Shown: positions 63,880 through 64,000 of the stretch, one piece after another
Numbering within the stretch: position 1 is the stretch's first letter
Layout of the letters: every line of letters starts with the position of its first letter
DNA from: an uncultured Clostridium sp.
GTDB taxonomy: Bacteria; Bacillota; Clostridia; TANB77; CAG-508
Reading direction: 5' to 3'
NCBI GenBank assembly: GCA_900554815.1
Contig: USIO01000003.1
Location: 13,305-77,304 of the forward strand
DNA: 64,000 nt
Translations under genes and position numbers: made by a program
Notes under the pieces: model-generated
Told to the model about the DNA's origin: nothing
The model's database searches: none
What the model saw: only the letters and a program-made list of their open reading frames with translations

Positions 63880-64000
63880 TTTTAGCTTTTTAGCTAAGCT
63901 ATTAGTAAATACTTTAAATAGAAGTTTGCATTTCCAGCAACTGCCTTTTTACTTTAACATAGCAGTACTTGATTTGCGAGAGGAAATATTAAAAAAATAA
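63880..64000. other. Window end, no gene seen
   Basis: A+T-rich sequence after the beta-helix gene. It holds a short inverted repeat (AGCTTTTTAGCT, then AGCTATTAG) and no reading frame that I can support. Confidence 0.5.

Overview
The window looks like the chromosome of a low-GC, spore-forming member of the Clostridia, probably an uncultured gut-type lineage. The evidence is strong A+T bias with AGA as the main Arg codon, spore genes (spoIIAA-spoIIAB-sigF, spoIID, spoIIQ-like, spoIVA, spoVT, a gerA operon), and clostridial gene orders such as map-infA-rpmJ-rpsM-rpsK-rpsD-rpoA-rplQ and ylxM-ffh-rpsP-khpA-rimM-trmD-rplS. No rRNA, tRNA, CRISPR array or prophage was found.

The main result concerns the code. 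Twelve otherwise ordinary genes are each broken by +1 frameshifts, 21 in all: recD2 (6), addA (2), an HlyD-like gene (2), ftsK (2), an RluA-family pseudouridine synthase (2), and one each in comF, a GH25/LysM hydrolase, gerAC, miaA, a Lon-related protease, rimI and tsaB. Every break has the same form: one extra C directly before a conserved Gly codon, so the zero frame presents an in-frame CGG. Skipping that C (CGG-N read as C + GGN = Gly) restores full-length proteins with intact motifs, including the Walker A loops of RecD2, AddA and MiaA. Staying in frame hits a stop within 1-19 codons at all 21 sites. Scanning every CGG on both strands, I found no in-frame CGG used as an Arg sense codon in any intact gene, although CGT, CGC and CGA occur. 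The simplest reading is that CGG is a vacant codon in this organism and is resolved by +1 frameshifting onto GGN, in effect a CGGN = Gly quadruplet.

Layout. 1-4081: end of the ribosomal/rpoA operon. 4177-9666: a diverged murT/gatD pair, recD2 and comF. 9694-13649: a KAP-like P-loop ATPase, a GH25/LysM lysozyme (minus) and spoVT. 13735-18002: gerA operon (minus). 18195-23346: spoIVA, then spoIIAA-AB-sigF-spoIID-spoIIQ, with a Spo0A box and sigma-A, sigma-F and sigma-G type promoters visible. 23414-27747: a ferritin-like protein, addA and a transposase scrap. 27854-30663: a membrane protein, groES-groEL under a variant CIRCE, and a tiny Cys-rich gene. 31067-36352: mutL-miaA-hlyD-like-sepF-divIVA. 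36431-45853: a pilin-like gene, rsmD, ftsK, a beta-CASP hydrolase and a GH15 enzyme. 45898-53334: pseudouridine synthase (minus), secG, rnr, and the ylxM-to-rplS operon. 53443-57419: tsaE-tsaB-rimI-lon (minus). 57557-63879: rsmE, yicC-remA-rpoZ-gmk, and T-box-controlled thrS, followed by a beta-helix acyltransferase.

The recoded genes serve DNA repair (RecD2, AddA), chromosome segregation (FtsK), RNA and protein modification (MiaA, TsaB, RluA-type, RimI), proteolysis, competence and germination. The highly expressed genes (ribosomal proteins, RpoA, GroEL, Ffh, ThrS) have no such sites. This fits a tolerated but costly decoding event.
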